From: an uncultured Legionellales bacterium
GTDB lineage: Bacteria; Pseudomonadota; Gammaproteobacteria; UBA1113
DNA length: 7,475 nt
NCBI GenBank assembly: GCA_945956945.1
Contig: CAMFJO010000032.1
Location: forward strand, 1 to 7,475
Direction: 5' to 3'
This document shows, piece after piece, positions 6,398 to 7,475 of this stretch (positions within the stretch are counted from its first letter, which is position 1; each line of letters starts with the position of its first letter). The notes under the pieces are model-generated. The model did no database searches and was not told where the DNA came from. It saw only the letters and a list, made by a program, of their open reading frames with translations. The position numbers and the translations under genes were made by a program.

Positions 6398-7351
6398 CTA
6401 TCTATGCCCACCAACTGGTTGAACCAATTTTCCTTCGCCACGCTTAGACGAAGCATCGGTTTCATGATGGTGAAATTGTGCAAATGGATTGTGCGATACT
6501 TGAGCATCCAATGGTACTGCCGGTATCGATGGTTTAAGCGCGCCATGAGCATCTTGAGTAGCTGCATCCATTTTATGCTGTTGCTTCAGGGCCTTTTCGG
6601 TTTTTTTGCGTGGTAACTTTTTGCGCTCTACTGAAATGTCGGCGTTCGCAGTTTCCGTCGTTAATGGTGCCGCAGATGATGTTACTGCTACCGTGGTTTT
6701 TCCTTGCGCCAACCCGCCTTTTGCATGTTGAAGATCAGCGATTCGGGTTTGACAAACGCGTATTTTATCATCCATTTCATTGATTTTAGCTTGAGCCTGA
6801 GCTATTTTTTCCTCATTTTGCTGTATTTTCTCTGGCAGTCCTTGCATGAGATTTTTGATCTCAGCGCTTTGTTGGTTGGCTTGTGCTAAAGTTCTATCGT
6901 CTGCCTGTTGATCAGGTAGCGGGGCCAAGGTTGCCTGAATCTGGCTTAATTCAGCTTTCTTTTCAGAGACAGTTGTGCTAATCTGATGCAGCCCTTGTTC
7001 TGCCTCTGTTTTAGATTTCTTAGCGGCTTCGGCAATACTAAAAGCATCTCGGACATTTGCTTGTAGCGTTTGATCTATTTGCTGTAATTCACCCATAGCG
7101 GCTTCTTTTTTGCCTTGTTTTTCGTTTAAACTTTCGATAGTTTTCTGATCTTGAGTTTGTTTTGTCTGCAATGACTGTTCCGTATCCGCCAGTTTTTCAA
7201 TTTCTTTCTCCACAGCTTCAACCTGGGTTCTTTTTTCTTTATAGGAAGTGTATTGTTTCTGAACAGCTTCAAGGCGGTGTGTGCGGTTATCGTTCTTCTT
7301 CCATCCGCCTTCTTGAGAAGGCATGCCTTGAGCTTGGCCGATCGCTTCATG
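6398..7351 (-). CDS. Long coiled-coil protein of unknown function, probably 5'-truncated by a stop codon
   Basis: I do not recognise this gene. The first ATG is at 7324 (308 residues), and the frame is open back to a TAA at 7352-7354. Residues about 15-200, counted from that ATG, are a long Gln/Lys/Glu/Ala-rich coiled coil with two obvious interruptions, near ATLAPLPDQQ and QGLPEK, which would break the helix into hairpin-like segments. Residues about 205-308 form a basic, low-complexity tail with Lys/Arg clusters, a HHH run and a Gly/Arg-rich end (GKLVQPVGGHR). There is one cysteine and no signal peptide or membrane segment. Start support is poor: AAGG lies only 2 nt before ATG 7324, too close for a normal ribosome site. 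Together with the same-frame open stretch beyond the stop, this suggests that the visible piece is the downstream part of a longer, nonsense-interrupted gene. It could still be expressed from a weak internal start. Confidence 0.65.
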   Translation of the reverse strand, partial: HEAIGQAQGMPSQEGGWKKNDNRTHRLEAVQKQYTSYKEKRTQVEAVEKEIEKLADTEQSLQTKQTQDQKTIESLNEKQGKKEAAMGELQQIDQTLQANVRDAFSIAEAAKKSKTEAEQGLHQISTTVSEKKAELSQIQATLAPLPDQQADDRTLAQANQQSAEIKNLMQGLPEKIQQNEEKIAQAQAKINEMDDKIRVCQTRIADLQHAKGGLAQGKTTVAVTSSAAPLTTETANADISVERKKLPRKKTEKALKQQHKMDAATQDAHGALKPSIPAVPLDAQVSHNPFAQFHHHETDASSKRGEGKLVQPVGGHR

Positions 7352-7474
7352 TTACGCCGTGGCCTGTATTATCATCTCTGGGGGTGGTTTTGCCTGGGTG
7401 AGAGCCGAGTTGATCGCCGCTAGCTTTTGTGCGAAATACTTATGGGGTGCACGTTGAAGAGCGCCACGCAATGT
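7352..7474 (-). pseudogene. Upstream part of the interrupted coiled-coil gene, running off the right edge
   Basis: On the minus strand a 40-codon frame is open from the window edge to TAA 7354-7352. It is in exactly the same frame as the 308-residue coiled-coil gene below it, with nine codons between the stop and ATG 7324. Its end reads PPPEMIIQATA, and after the stop comes HEAIGQAQG. If the TAA were CAA (one C-to-T change), the join would read ATAQHEAIGQAQG, which blends in composition. The other two frames on this strand have stops in this stretch. No family is recognisable, and the real start is outside the window. Confidence 0.5.
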
Positions 7475-7475
7475 C

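Noticed and set aside
6350..6616. Plus-strand open frame of 88 codons opposite the larger coiled-coil gene
   Set aside because: Its hydrophobic look comes from reading the complement of Lys/Gln/Glu-rich codons, and it has no convincing start signal.
7126..7350. Alternative minus-strand frame starting at ATG 7350
   Set aside because: It is a different frame across a clear coiled-coil sequence and has no ribosome site.
1..7475. CRISPR arrays, tRNA or rRNA genes, transposase genes
   Set aside because: No spaced repeat array, cloverleaf-like gene, rRNA sequence or transposase motif was seen on either strand.

Overview
The window looks like a chromosomal segment of a gammaproteobacterium. The carA-carB-greA order, GreA and CarB sequences close to the Escherichia coli proteins as I remember them, moderate-to-low G+C, and several lysine/glutamine-rich coiled-coil proteins of unknown function suggest a host-associated member of the Legionellales (Coxiella/Rickettsiella-like). 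That placement is inference, not a database result.

Layout. Positions 1-840 (+) hold the 3' part of an unrecognised coiled-coil gene ending in a serine-rich tail built from an 18-bp tandem repeat. A good sigma70-type promoter (905-933) follows, then a compact operon: a carA remnant (971-1120), carB (1113-4526), greA (4523-5002) and an exported L,D-transpeptidase-family protein (5027-5692). The three start/stop junctions are an 8-nt overlap, a 4-nt overlap and a 24-nt gap. On the minus strand, converging on the operon, lie a 180-aa coiled-coil gene (5706-6248) with its own promoter and inverted repeats over the -35 box, and a larger coiled-coil gene (6398-7351) that appears to be cut by one in-frame stop from an open frame running off the right edge.

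The notable part is the carbamoyl-phosphate synthetase locus. carA, the glutaminase subunit, normally about 380 codons, is reduced to a continuous 46-49 codon frame that joins a CarA-like N-terminus to a CarA-like C-terminus. The middle, including the catalytic Cys and His, is missing. carB is full length, with every ATP-grasp key residue I checked present, but it carries an in-frame insertion (net about 58 residues) in the carboxyphosphate domain. This insertion contains two 33-bp direct repeats (31/33 identical), 123 bp apart. CarB could therefore work only on free ammonia, or the pathway could be decaying, or a second carA could exist elsewhere.

The other genes have housekeeping or unknown roles: GreA rescues backtracked RNA polymerase, and the L,D-transpeptidase-family protein probably acts on peptidoglycan in the periplasm. 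The three coiled-coil genes cannot be given a function from sequence alone.
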